This document shows, piece after piece, positions 22,309 to 34,980 of a stretch of DNA of 64,000 nt. The position numbers and the translations under genes are program-made. The DNA lies in the NCBI RefSeq assembly GCF_002878395.1, contig NC_061119.1, positions 46,888,281-46,952,280 of the forward strand, written 5' to 3'. The number at the start of each line of letters is the position of its first letter. The first letter of the stretch is position 1. The notes below the pieces were generated by a model. The model made no database searches, was not told the origin of the DNA, and worked only from the letters and a program-made list of their open reading frames with translations. The DNA comes from Capsicum annuum. Its lineage: Eukaryota > Streptophyta > Magnoliopsida > Solanales > Solanaceae.

Positions 22309-24218
22309 GTCACAATCCTAAAGTTGAGGTCATGATGACACTTATCTCAGCCTAGCTTTAGTAGATAAGCCTAATTCCACAATTAAAGAAAGACCGATAA
22401 CAAAAAAAAGAATTCATAAATATTAGACTTTTAGAACGAAGTCAAGCCATAATATTTCAATAATAAGAATTCAAACAAAACATATAAAATCCCCAAAATA
22501 TAAGTGTCATAAGTGTAAAGAGAATCTAATATAACTTAGAAAAACTGAAAATACATAAGTATCTCCAAAAGGTAAAGAAAGATAACTAGGATATAATGAG
22601 GTCTGGAATTGCCCCAAACTTTGAAGTTCACCAGTACCTCAGAATGTTCACTCAGATAGCATAAATCAGTTGCCATAAGGCATACTCGAACTAGAATCTA
22701 CACTAAAAGGCACGGTAGGGGTGAGTACAGACCCTTATACTCAGTAGATATCATAGGCCAACTGAGTAAAATAGAATATAAAAATAAATAAAAGATACTA
22801 TGAACACATAACCTGCAAACAGAAAAGTTTTCAAATGGTTGTTCACACCATCTCCATTAAAAGTTCAACAATATATAATAGGTAAAAGGGGATAGATAAA
22901 CATACAATATATTTAAGGTAGCTTAGTACACAACAACAAATATACAGGGGACTACAAATAGTGCAATGTAATGCATCGCAATTAAATGATGCAATGACGG
23001 TGGAACTGTCATATACACCTTTCAAGCCTCAATGCTTCAGGACAGGAATCACGAGGATTCATAATTCATATATTTTATCAAAATCTCAATATCATATCTC
23101 AATCAACCCTACTGACACATCCCTTCATATAGAAGTTTTATAAAGTATCTCATTTTCTGTCAAAAATTAATATTACTAAATCAATCCTACCAACACATAC
23201 CTTGGTATTAGCATTTTATTAAATATCTCATTTTTTGTCAAAAATTATTATTTCTCTATGGTATCAATCACATGAATACGTATCAATAAAATGAGGATTT
23301 AATGCTCAAATCAACCAGTATGGAGAAAAATAATCAATTTAATACTAGTATAAATGATCTTAGATTCAACTCAAAATGTCAATAATTCATGTTATTAGAC
23401 CTCACTCGGTACCACTAGAATAAATTTTTCATATAGGATGTCAATAATATTATTTTTAAGGTAATAAATGATCATATAAGGCCTATAATAACAACTCAAG
23501 CCCCCATTCAGATGACACAATAATACATAAGTCAAGTAAATGCACAAATAAGACCTATAATATCATATAAAGCCCTCACTCGGGCATCAACATAATTATA
23601 TTCTCCTAAGTCAATGACAATATTCAAATAAGCTCTCGCACAAGCACAAGATATACTAATAATGCTAAAATACGACTCCTGTGACTAAAATCCTTAATCT
23701 ATGACATGTTTTACATATTTGTTAACTATCTAGACTAGTCTGAAGGATGTTGAGCCATAACCTACCTCGAAGTACTGAAATTCAAGACTAGAACCTTCCA
23801 TGCAGAGTCTTCCCTTTTAAACAATCTCATCACAAGCTAAAACAATCAAAAACATCATCTATGGGTCAAAAGGAAGCTTATGGTACCCATATTGGCAATA
23901 TTCAAATCAAATTCAAAATTAGTTCAAAGAATGAATTTTGAAATAAAAAACATAAAATCATAATTTTATTTAAAAAGTATATTTTCAAAGTAAAAAGGAG
24001 TCTATACTTGAAAATTCAAGCAAAATCGAGTTGAAAACGAGGCTCAAATCGAAGAAAAATTAATTTTTGAGTTTACGGGCAAAAGCTCCAAAAATCTAAT
24101 TTAAAGTCAAGTTGTGAAGCTATTTTGAGGATAAAATCAATGAAAATTAGAGCTTAGATCTTACCGTAAGTACGAGTGATGAAGAAATTCCTGAAAATCA
24201 CCTTTTCTCGAAGCTTTT
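22309..24218 (-). mobile_element. Gypsy-type LTR, minus strand, 3' part (host of the solo LTR)
   Basis: On the minus strand the end reads TTTAGGATTGTGACA (plus TGTCACAATCCTAAA at 22309), a typical end of long Solanaceae gypsy LTRs. The text continues through a U5-like region to 24218, with a splice-like ggtaagatct on the minus strand near 24160. The continuation (U3) resumes at 26739 after an inserted solo LTR. No coding frame is present. Confidence 0.65.
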
Positions 24219-26738
24219 TGTAGTATCTCGTATTTCTACCTGGCTTGAAATCATCCCAAGAATGTTAGAAACTTACTTTGGAAGATGAATCCACTTTTGT
24301 ACACATGGAATTTTTAAGATTTTTACTTTTTGTCATGTAGAAAATTCAATAAGCTTTTCATCGATATAAGATTCGCCTAAATCCGATAACTGGGTAAAAA
24401 GTTATGACTCTTTCAAGTTTCCGTCATAAAACAGCGCCATATTAGTCAGTGGCATGCCGTGTCACAAGATAAAATGGCATTTGTCAAATTTCAGTAGGAG
24501 TCTGCGATAGTGGTGCATCGCGCCGAACTTCCAGGTCGCAAACAAAGTGGCAACGCGATGGCTTCACATCGTGGCATTCCCCAATTTCCCAGTTGTCAAA
24601 TTCTAGTGACACGGCGCGATAGCATCGCGTTGCGCTAGGGGTCTAGGTCGAAAAATTTTCATCAATTTAAAAGAAGCGTCTAGGGTTAAAAGGGTCAATT
24701 TCTCACCCCTATTTAAGCCCTTTAACACGAGATTTAGCTATTTGGAACCCAAAATATACTAGTTTTACTCTATTTTCTCTCAAGAACAAACTAGGGTTTC
24801 AATTGGGAATTTAATTTTAAGAAAATCTCTCCATCAATCTTCGCTAAATAAAGAACTAAGGTATGTGTTGTGTTGATTTATGGATTCCTTTCATCCATAA
24901 AGCTCAAGAACCCTATTTTAAATTATGAATCATGATTATTATGTTGTGGGTTGCTCAAGTTATGTGATGGTTGTTGTTTGATTCCCATGTTGGGATCCTT
25001 AAGTAAAATTATGAAAACTATGTTAGCATATAAATTGAAATTCATGAATTTGGTTGTTTATGATTTTGTGAAATTTGATGATTTCGCCTATGTCTTAAGT
25101 TGTGCATGTAAGATGTTTGATAAAATGCCTAAAGGTATAGAAATTATGCACTATAGCAAAAATGTGATCCAAATGACAAGGTATGCTTTAACCTTATGTT
25201 CAAAATGACTTCCGTATTATTCTTATGTATTGAAATTGTAGTTGGATTACTCATGAGTTAGCCTTATGAAATTATGCTACGTATACATGTTATCTTATTC
25301 ATGTACCAAGCTATGATAATCAACTGCCCACGACATATCTCTAATTATTGTGTTATGGATTGTTGATGTTGGTCATGTATTCAAGAATGTCATGCCTTGT
25401 CAGTTTCCCTCTATCGAGTCCTGGGGGTATTTATACCCGACAAGTTAGTTGTATGCCTAGAGCCAGTGTCATATATTCACAATATACTCAGTCAAGCCAT
25501 GGTCCATAGAACTCAGTCAGTCATGTGACTCAGGAAAGCTAAGTAATTCAGTAATCTCAATAGTATTTCATCAGTTAACGAAACTCCATGAATTCAGTCT
25601 AGTCCAGTTCAGTTAATCATGTTCAGTTTCTATTCAGATGGGAGTAGGAATTAGCACTGAGTGAACCCAAGGATGGGAACTCACCTGTTATATGAGGGTA
25701 TGATTCTTAGAAGCAATCCTTGCGTTCCAAAACTATGTAGCCAGCATAGATTGAAACATCATAGCCTGTTATATGAGGGTAAATGAGGTGGCTTAACCTA
25801 TTATATGAGGGTTCTCACCGTTCTTACTAGAGTTACCTGCTATATGAAGGTTACTCACAGATTGTCCTTACTAGTGGCGCGGTATTGACACCCTTCAAAT
25901 TGGGGTTATAGATTGAACCCCAACTTAGCCATAATGGCGTATTAGGAGAATGTCGGTTAGATAACTACTTCCCACAGTTTCAGTTACAAAATTTAGGGCT
26001 GTCAGATACAATCAACTCAGAATAGTACGAAACTAAGCTATTTCCATCAGAAACAAAACTATCAGATATAGTCGCTCAGTACCAGTTATTTCAGTTATAC
26101 AATTATTAGTATCTCATGTTATCAGTACTCAGACTCAGTAATCATGTTATAACGGCCCTAGTTACAGTTATTATGTAGTCATACATGTATTCTCACATTT
26201 ATATTATTCAGTCAATTAGTATAGATCATGCATGTAAACTCTTTGCATTCAGCCTACCTCATATGTATACCAGTACATTCAAAGTACTGACACATTTGCG
26301 CTATGGTGTTTTATACCATTGGTTTCGAAGCACGAGCTCCAGAGCATCAGTAGATTCTAGATATCAGTAGTCAGTTAGCAGTGAGTCCTCATCCTTCGAA
26401 GACATGATTATTTCTTTATTATCTCATTAATTAATTTATTAGTTGGAGTTAGTTCCCATCAACTCCTTATTCACACTGTTCAGTCAGTTAGAGGCTTTTC
26501 AGACTAGTATGTTTAGACAGTTATTTCAATGTTTTGGGTATTTCATACCCCATCCATATGTTATGATTTATCTGTTATGTTACAGATTTGAACCTTATGG
26601 CCTTTCAGTACATGTTTTCGCATTTATACAGTATATCATGCAGTATACAAGTACAGATATCAGTCATGGGTTAGCTTGTGGTCTTTCGGGGTCATGAGCA
26701 CCGTGTAGAATTCTGGGTACCAGATTCGGGGCATTATA
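24219..26738 (+). mobile_element. Solo LTR, chromovirus type, about 2.5 kb
   Basis: It begins TGTAGTATCTCGTATTTC and ends CGGGGCATTATA, the imperfect inverted ends also seen on the chromovirus LTRs at 44751, 55952 and 60586. The U3 (24430-24640) has many CGCGAT/GGCGCGA blocks. A TATA-like ctatttaag lies at 24709-24717, followed by a leader and U5 with repeated tatatgagggt phrases (25690-25860). The same phrases occur inverted at 45630-45790. The flanks share tttt on both sides, but no unambiguous 5-base duplication can be assigned. No second LTR or internal region is present. Confidence 0.75.
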
Positions 26739-27430
26739 TTTTCAAGTTCAAAAATGATGAAAATCATAGAAATAAAGTACTTATACAGTTCTGTAAATAG
26801 TGCCTCATGATCGTGGATCCCCACCTTGCGATACGTGGTCGGGCCTCGCGATCGCGATGAGTCAACCCAACCTGGTCCACCGATATACCCATCGCTATCA
26901 TGGTAAACCTACCACGCGATTACTATGAAGACTTTCATTAAGGCATACAACCGCATCATGTGGTCACACAATGGCGATGAAGTCTTGATGCATCATACAT
27001 CAATTGCACTAGCTGAAATTTCATCCCTCCGTACGGACCCTCAAAATTCATTTGGGACCCTACAAAACTAAATCATATATGCTACTAGGCTATTTTCGAT
27101 GCTTCAAACTTAATGACAATGTCAAATTTTCAAAAAGAGGTTGTTTACAATAAATTAGCCCCCTGAAACCCTTCAAATTAATTTAACTAGTTTTTTGAAA
27201 TAAGGATCGAGATACAAAATAAAAACTCCAAGCTTAAACTATGCGCGCTACTAACTCAAAATTGATATTCTGGATCTAATGAAACTATCTAAATCATCAT
27301 CTGGTGCCCAAAACTCATAATATTAATCAAAGTCAAACTAATGCCTTTTAAAACCCCAAACGGTCTTAGAGTCTCCCAAATCACTCCTGAATGCATTGAG
27401 AACGGTGTCAACCATCCCCATAACTTATAA
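26739..27430 (-). mobile_element. Gypsy-type LTR, minus strand, U3 part (continuation of 22309-24218)
   Basis: This stretch carries CG-rich U3 blocks (cctcgcgatcgcgatgag near 26845) and joins logically to the left part at 24218 once the solo LTR is removed. The outer end is not sharply defined; about 27430 is a guess from the change in composition. Confidence 0.5.
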
Positions 27431-28228
27431 AAAGCATGTAACCAGTAGGGAAAAGGGAAAAATAGTTAAAATGCATAAAACAATAACTTACATAAATACC
27501 ATATATGAAGGTGCTAATAATTATTATGAACAAAATTTTGCCTAATTACTTAATATACCATATTTTACGTTTTTTGATACATATGTGTTTTGATACATTT
27601 GAAAAAAACTGTTAGCTAAATAAGGAAACAACAAAATCTTCTTAAATTGGAGGAGTAAATCACATTTCATCAGTTTTGGAAGCACAAAAACGTAAAATTT
27701 AATAGAAAATCAAAACATTTGTCTCTTCAAATCAAATTCGATTGAAAATTTTAATTTTTACACAAATTCTTCATCATGTCAATATCGACTGTCTCTGTTT
27801 TATTATGTTATTCAGATATTTGGATTTTTATGATCAGATAGACTCATATAAAATTGACAGTATTATGATCCACTGAAAAATATCTTACAGAGATTTAATG
27901 ATTTCAATAGCTTTTCAACTTAAGATTGATGAATTGCTGGAAAAAAATTCATTTCAATGAATCGCTGCAATAGCTTTTTTGTATACATATGTCTAATACA
28001 TGTGTTTGAAATATATGTTTGATACATATCATTTCTGTAACTAAAGAAATACAAAGTAATTGATACATAAGTTTGATACATATGAATTTAAGTTACTAGT
28101 GAAATGCAAAAATAGTAACTTTAACATAATAATACGTAAAACTACAAAAAAATATATAATAATGAATAAAGAACTAAGTGTCATTAATTATAATGATAAA
28201 TCAACATTTAACTATGTAATAAAAAAAA
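27431..28228. repeat. AT-rich region; contains the left member of a direct duplication (28077-28216)
   Basis: No gene is seen. The phrase tttgatacata recurs. The segment 28077-28216 (gttact.gtgaaatgcaaaaa, then agtaactttaacataataat, then aagtgtcattaatt) returns in the same orientation at 30137-30268 at roughly 80-85% identity. The foldback and about 0.5 kb lie between the two copies. Confidence 0.6.
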
Positions 28229-29631
28229 TAGATAAGGTACAAATATACCCTCGAACTTTGATAAATGGTATATATATACCCTCCGTTATACTTTAGGTAT
28301 AAATATACCCCGCCGTTAAAGATTTGGTACATATATACCCTTCTCATTAACGTCGTACCACGTGTCAAGATTCTAGCAATTTATCCATTTTTATTTACGA
28401 AAAAGGTACAAATATACCCTCGAACTTTGATAAATGGTATATATATACCCTCCATTATACTTTAGGTACAAATATACCCCCACCGTTAATGATTTGGTAC
28501 ATATATACCTTCTCATTAACGGCGTGCCACGTGTAGCTATCCTAGCAATTTATCTATTTTTATTTATTTTATTCCCAAATAATTAATCCATCCTAATTAA
28601 AAATTCATTACCCAACCCATTCCATCCTAATCCGACCCAATCCAAACTGAAGCATCACGCGTGTACGCCTAAAGCTTCTAAGAGCTGCAGAAGCAAACAA
28701 GGCAACTAATGCTGCCAAAATATTTATGCGAGAAAATTCTTACTTCATGATGACTCTTGGAGGTTATAACATAGTAAGGAATCGGATTTTAGTGAGGTTA
28801 AATTGAATGTGTCAATTTTTTTCCTCTATAAACTATTCTGTATGTCAATATATTCATACTCATGCATATTAATCTTTCATTCTTCTTGATGCATACTTCA
28901 AAACTCATCACAATTTGTAGATTATATTAGTTGACTTTGTACGAGAGTATAAGCCAAATACTTCAGGTGTAATTGAACTTTAAGATTCTAATAGAAATAA
29001 GTAGAATGTTCGTTGCATCGGGAGAAAAATGTGGATAATTTTATGCAAAGGATGGTCGAAATTTGTTAGGGATATCGATTTAGTGGTAAGAGACACGTTT
29101 TTTGGGTTAAAATGTCTTTAGATCTGGTTCGTCGCTACTATTTGCATCAATCCTTTGTTCAATTCTGAGTCTCAGAAGCTTTTAGCATAAACACGTCTCT
29201 CAGAAGCTTCAATTTGGATCGAGTTAGGTTGAAATGTAATGGGTCGGGTAGTGAATTTTTAATTAGAGTGGATTAATTATTTGAGGGTAAAATAAATTAA
29301 AATGGGTAAATGGCTAGGATCATGACACTTGGCACGTCGTTAGTTAGAAGGGCCTATATGTACCAAATCATTATCAGCAGGGGTATATTTGTACCCAAAG
29401 TATGACGGAGGGTATATATGTACCATTTATCAAAGTTCAGGGGTATATTTATACCTTTTTCCGTATAAAAATAGGTAAATGGCTAGGATCGTGACACGTG
29501 ACATGTCGTTAGGTAGGAGGGTATATTTGTACCAAATCATTAATGGCAGGGGTATATTTGTACTGAAAGTATGACGGGGGGTATATATGTACCATTTATC
29601 AAAGTTCAGGGGTATATTTGTACCTTTTTCG
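28229..29631. mobile_element. Foldback / Mutator-type MITE with doubled terminal repeats, 1.4 kb
   Basis: Each arm is about 450 bases. In each, a roughly 178-base unit (ggtacaaatataccc, the gaactttgataaatgg block, then ccacgtgtcaag) occurs twice in tandem: 28229-28405 and 28406-28560 on the left, and inverted at 29300-29465 and 29466-29631 on the right. Beyond the tandem units the arms keep matching inwards (caaataattaatcca, ttaaaaattca.taccc). A possible 9-base duplication TAAAAAAAA flanks it (28220-28228 and 29632-29640), but it is low complexity. The core (28690-29180) has no coding frame. Confidence 0.8.
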
Positions 29632-29640
29632 TAAAAAAAA

Positions 29641-30427
29641 ATAACAACAATTTTAAGCTAATTGGTACTTATTAATAATTAATGAAACATATGTTTGATA
29701 CACATCATGCAGTTAACTGATCAACTGCAATTTTAAGCTAATTTGAAGTTTGCTATTGCTGCATTGTTTCTTAAGAACTGCAACTTTGTTGTTATCCCTT
29801 TGTCTGAAGCACAAAGTTTCAATTCATCATCAAATATTGAGTTTCACTTCATGAATAATAATTCTTCATAATTCCAATTCAATATCAAATATTTATTCTT
29901 TAAAAGGTCTCCTTAAATTCATCCAGAAAAAACAATCGACATTGTTTTTTAATGTATTGATTCCAACTTGTGCTAGTCCTTTTGTGAACATCTCTTACCT
30001 TATTTCGAGCCTTTCGAAACTATCAGCAATGAATTTTATTTGACTTTGTTTCATACATATACATATCATTCAGGTACCGATAAACTATAATTTCATTGAT
30101 AAATTTCTTTGAATGCAGTGAATCATGTGCTATATGCATATGATTTTAAGTTACTGGTGAGCTGTAAAAACAGTAACTTTAACATAATAATACATAAGAA
30201 TTTATAAAATTGTTATAATAAAGTACTAAGTGTCATTAATTGCAATGTCAAATCACTATTTAATTATTCCATCTAAAAAGAAAACAAGGACACAAATAGC
30301 TACAATCTCATCATCAAAATCCTATCAGAATAAAACCACAAAATATGTACTCAACATTAGAACACAGCTATGAGAAATACAACTATCAAAAACACAACTA
30401 CTCAATACCTATCAAATCCCGATCATC
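29641..30427. repeat. AT-rich region with the right member of the direct duplication (30137-30268)
   Basis: No gene is seen. The right copy of the 140-base direct repeat lies at 30137-30268. The rest has scattered gatacata phrases like those left of the foldback. Confidence 0.55.
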
Positions 30428-30703
30428 TCAAGGAATGTATGTGCATTTAGACTTTGGCGAGTCTTGATTGTCACTAACATATCCATATATTACCTTTTTC
30501 AATCTATAACTCTTGAAGTTGTATTTGATTACTCTGATATATGATCCAAAACAGGTGTGAGGGAATATTCTAAATTCTTCTTCCTTCAAACTTACCTTCA
30601 TCTTAGAAATAATCTTGTGATGTACGTTGTAGTACCTTAAATTATGTGAAGGTTGCTTTTTGACAAACAAGTTGATGTTTTGTATAATTAGCAGATTAAA
30701 CAA
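30428..30703 (-). pseudogene. Possible DUF1985 N-terminal fragment (third copy)
   Basis: This 91-codon minus-strand frame includes EEEFRIFPHTCFGSYIRV. The F-x3-TCFG motif is typical of the start of the DUF1985 domain, and compares with RETVFGHF in the 16-kb copy. The later DUF1985 motifs (RFGL.EF, TGL.C) are not found downstream, so the assignment rests on one short motif. It may be a truncated relic. Upstream minus-strand text (31500-31100) contains short charged frames that could belong to the same gene. Confidence 0.35.
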
Positions 30704-31888
30704 TTTAGGTCGGACATTTAATATAATACTATACTATATATGTATCCTATGTATAAAATAGACACGTTTGTACATATACTATATTTATGCATATACATAC
30801 ATCAAAATGTATCAAATATATGTATATTGATTTAACACATGGCTGTGAATATATGCTATCAAAATGTTTCAGATGTATCAAATATACAAATCATAAATAT
30901 ACATAATGAATTTAAAATGTATCAAATACAACAAATATCAGTACGAGGGATAAATTATCTCAAGCACTTAAATAGGGACAAAGTATTAACTACAAAAATG
31001 TACCAAAAGTATCAACTAACAAAAGTATCAAACGTATTCAGGTCTTAGCAAAAATTTCATATGTATCAAGTAAAAATTTTGAGATTTTTTACCATGTTTG
31101 AGGGAAAATTGTGCATCTCCTCTGTATCGTCTTCCTCACTACTTTGCATGTCTATTTTGTCAATTCTAGTAGTCTAATCTTCTCGAAGTTTTTTCGTCTT
31201 TAGGGGGTCATTGCGGTGTTTTGGTCTATTTTTGTGAATTTTTTAAAAATGTTATCAAAAGTACCCAGAACCAAAACCACCACTTCATCACGTGAAGAAT
31301 CAATAATGTTCTTATCAATTTGGGTAATATCCAAACTGAATGATGGTAAATCATAGAAAGTCATACAATTCAAAAAAATTAAAAAAAAAAACACAATAAA
31401 TGTGTTTTGAAACTAATATAACGTAATCTTTCTTAAAATTTACTTCAACATTCAACTGACCTCTTAAAAAATGAGATTTTTTTTCACCAAATTGACTTGA
31501 ATGAGGTTTGCAGTAGATGGAGGATGAAGATAAGTGATTGAACCTCAAAATTGGAGAGAAGTTACAGATTATTTTGGGGTGAAAATTTTTGAAAATGGAA
31601 TAAAGAGATTTGGGGCTGAAAAATAGGAGGTTGTGTGGTTTTAAGAGAAAGATAATGTGTATAAAGGGTAAAAATCTAAAAAGTGGTATATTATGAAATA
31701 TTTTAAAAGATAGAAATTTTTTTAAAATAATGATCCTTAAGTTTGATTATTGGAAAAAGGACATGGTATGACCATTTAAAAAAAAAATAACCCCCATTTG
31801 AAAAGGTGGACATGGGTTGTCCATTCGGCTAAATTAATCCCTCTTTTTTAGTCATTTGGCCTAATTGGGTACATGCAGTCTCTATACT
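30704..31888. other. AT-rich region, no firm gene
   Basis: Text rich in gtatcaaa and tgtatc phrases occupies 30780-31070. Weak minus-strand frames (31200-31548) may belong to the DUF1985-like relic. Nothing else is recognised. Confidence 0.3.
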
Positions 31889-32165
31889 CAATTGATACAC
31901 TTCTATACCCAATTGATACACTTTTATATTATATTGATACACTTTTTAAAAAAGAGAAAGGAAATTCTATACAAGAATATGCAGTCTCTATACTCAATTG
32001 GTACTCTTTTATATCATATTAATACACTTTTATACTACATTGATACACTTTTATACTATATTGATACACTTTGATACTACATTGATACACGTTTATACTA
32101 GATTGATACACTTTTATACCACGTTGATAAAGTATATATATCATATAAATACACCTTTTACAGAT
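31889..32165. repeat. 21-bp minisatellite (attgatacacttttatacta)
   Basis: Units at 31891, 31912 and 31933, then after a 55-base interruption about 7 more to 32150, repeat with a 21-base period. Because 21 is a multiple of 3, any open frame across it becomes a heptapeptide repeat (for example LIHFYTT). The two plus-strand frames here are therefore artefacts of the repeat. Confidence 0.85.
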
Positions 32166-34345
32166 AAAATTTGTGCAAGCATAGACCTCCATTGAAACTT
32201 TTGATCAATTTATGTCCTACACCAGTAACTTTGTCGACTTTAAATTCAGCATGCAAATCCACAACGCTACCATTAAAACACAGTGAAGCTTAAAGATAGA
32301 AACAGAGAAAACTCACTGAATCATGTGTCAAGTAAGTGTCTCAATAATCACAGTAATAGCTGAAATATCACGTAAATGATTAACAACAGAAATGAAATCT
32401 CAAAAACGAGCATAAACCCAAAAGAATAGTTCACTGAAAAAAATATTGTGCTTACCGAGACATTTGGTTGACAAAGGTAACTGAAGAAATTACTTTGCCA
32501 GTGCAATAGTCAAATTTTGTGTACAAATTTTTCGCCGAAGTATTGTTACCGATATGAATTCTGATTAATCGGACAGAAACAAAATTGGAATTCGGAATTC
32601 TTGGGTGAAATTCAGTAGGAAAGGGAAGCTAGTCCCTGAAAGACTACTATTAGATTGAAGCCCCTAGAAGGTTCAATTTTGGTGTCTGAGATTGAGAATT
32701 GGGGTGAAATTTATTGAATTTTGGTGGGTTTAATTTTATTTTTTTGTAATTTCTATGTGAAATCTATATTATATGGTAGGAATGGAGAAAAACTTAGAGA
32801 AGAAGATGAAATAATACACATATGCAAGTGACGAGGCTATTTACCGGGTTTAAAACCTAATTCGCGAGTGGCTATTTACGGGTATTAAAATTTTGGGTGC
32901 TAATTTTTTAGAATTTTCCCCTTGATTATTTGTGTAGTTTTTTCAAAAAAAATTCAGCCCAAAATGGCAATCACACGTTGAACTTGATTTTCTAAGCTGA
33001 TTAATTAGGCCTACAGATCCAATATTTGCATTTTAGATTTGCATCATGTATCTGTTTTCTTATGATATTTAAAGCTTAGCTGTTTTTCAAAGGGACAAAC
33101 TTATATATATTAAATAAGATTCATATTTATCCAACGTAGTAGGAGATTTTCTTTTATTAAATATAGAATAAGGTTTTCTCTTCTAAATATTTAAGAAATC
33201 ATACTTTAAATCTAGCTCAAAGTTTCATGTATAAAAAATATGTAAAATCGATGTGTAATATGTGTATAAATGTATAAATTTTATTTAAAGTTTATGTTAG
33301 GTTCCTGAGAAAATCATGTTTTGAATCTCGTTCACAAATTCATGTGTAAAATATGTATAAGTTATCCATGAAATATGTATATGTATAATTGTATATATTT
33401 CATGTTCGTTTCTAAGAATTTAATACAACTACAACAACATTGTATACTTTTATACAAAATTAATATACAACTAAAATAATATACAAACTTAAAAATACAT
33501 TTTTCATACAAATCAATATGCAATACAATTTTCATTACAAGTCGAGTGTAACTTTGAATTTCAACGATTTAAAATTGGAATTCATTACCAAAGTACCCAA
33601 ATATTATCCAAATAGCCCTAAATTTTAGATTCAAACTCCCGACAACATTTCAATTATTTTGAAATATCATCCATTGAAACTAAGTTCACTTGTGCTGAAT
33701 TAATTTTTGAATTTGAGCTCCAAGCTCCTTTAATGACTGACATTGTAGTTTTTTTTGCTTTTTCACTTGGTTCGTCAATTTTCAACTTTTTAAAAAAAAC
33801 TTAAAATAAAAATCGGATTTCAATAGTTTTTCTTGAAAATGTAACCGTCCTTTTTCGTTGGAAAAGTTTTAGCTAAATTTAAATTCTGTTTCATCCATCA
33901 AGATATCGACCTCTCATTAGTTTTAATGACGAGGTCCCATATTGATAAATTGCTTCCTTTAAGAATAAAGATTTCCCATCAAAGATATTCTTGAAAAACT
34001 GTGTATTCCCAGTGAAGAACTAAGAATACATTTGTATCAAAAATCAACTCACGGCCTCACCACACAGATCTCGGGGACAATTCTTTTCATAGATCTGGTA
34101 TAAAATTTAAATTAAATGTTATGTTTTGTGAATAAAGAAAAATACCTATATATTTAGCAATGTGGGGTCTTATTTAACTATTAGAGAAGGGAGGGTAGGG
34201 GTTAAAAATCACTTTTTTTAAAAAAATTTAAATATTAGGTTGAGCAAGGCAACTTCTGTTAGGTCTTTCTCGTGAATTTCTTATCATAATTGAGTTTTCC
34301 TTTCTTTTCCCCCACAAAATTTTTATATTTAGCTAATACTTTTTT
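32166..34345. other. AT-rich region, no recognised gene
   Basis: There is tgtataa-rich text at 33230-33540 and otherwise anonymous sequence. Nothing supports a gene or an element boundary over about 2.2 kb. Confidence 0.35.
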
Positions 34346-34353
34346 ATTGTAGG

Positions 34354-34972
34354 TAGGGATGGCAATGGTGCAGTATGGGTTTTAAAATATGAGGGGCGGT
34401 GCAAGTTTTAAGTTATGCAGTGCGGGTGAGGGGTGGATTAAAGTAAGTTTTTTTAAAAAGGTGCAGTGCGATGCGAATAGCGGGTATATGCGGGTTTAAA
34501 TTTAAAAAAAAAAATTAGAAATTAATATTATTCTCATGAATATACCTAAAATTATATATGTTCTTTACTAAAATTTTATAATACTTAAAACGACATGCAT
34601 GACACTATAAATAAATAATTTTATAGTAGCTTTTTTAACATCTCTATTCATTTGAATAAAAATATGATATTTGATCATTACTTGTACACGTTATACTTTT
34701 TGATAATTTTTTTAGTTAAAAGTGATATAATAGAAATTAGTTATTATTTCCTAGTCGTAGATTTGAAAATATTATGATTTTTAATGGAGTTATATATTTT
34801 TCAAAAAAAAAAAAAAAATCAAAACATGGGGCGGTGCGGTACGATTATGTGCGAGGATGAATGTGGAGCGGGTTTATGCGAGTTTAAAGGTGATGCGGTG
34901 CGATTTTAAAACTTACAGGTTTAGAAAAAATTTACACCGCACCTGCATTACACCACACCATTGTCATCCCTA
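34354..34972. mobile_element. hAT-type MITE, 619 bp, with 8-bp target duplication
   Basis: ATTGTAGG stands at 34346-34353 and 34973-34980. The ends are TAGGGATGGCAATGGTG and, inverted, TAGGGATGACAATGGTG, a 17-base terminal repeat with one mismatch. Both subterminal regions are rich in gcggtgcg and gcgggt motifs, possible transposase-binding repeats. An A-rich core lies between them. Non-coding. Confidence 0.95.
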
Positions 34973-34980
34973 ATTGTAGG

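Noticed and set aside
28060..28465. Frames with repeated IYP/YTP phrases
   Set aside because: They read the tandem terminal repeats of the foldback element. Not coding.
31865..32195. Two frames with heptapeptide repeats
   Set aside because: They result from a 21-base minisatellite, whose period is a multiple of three.
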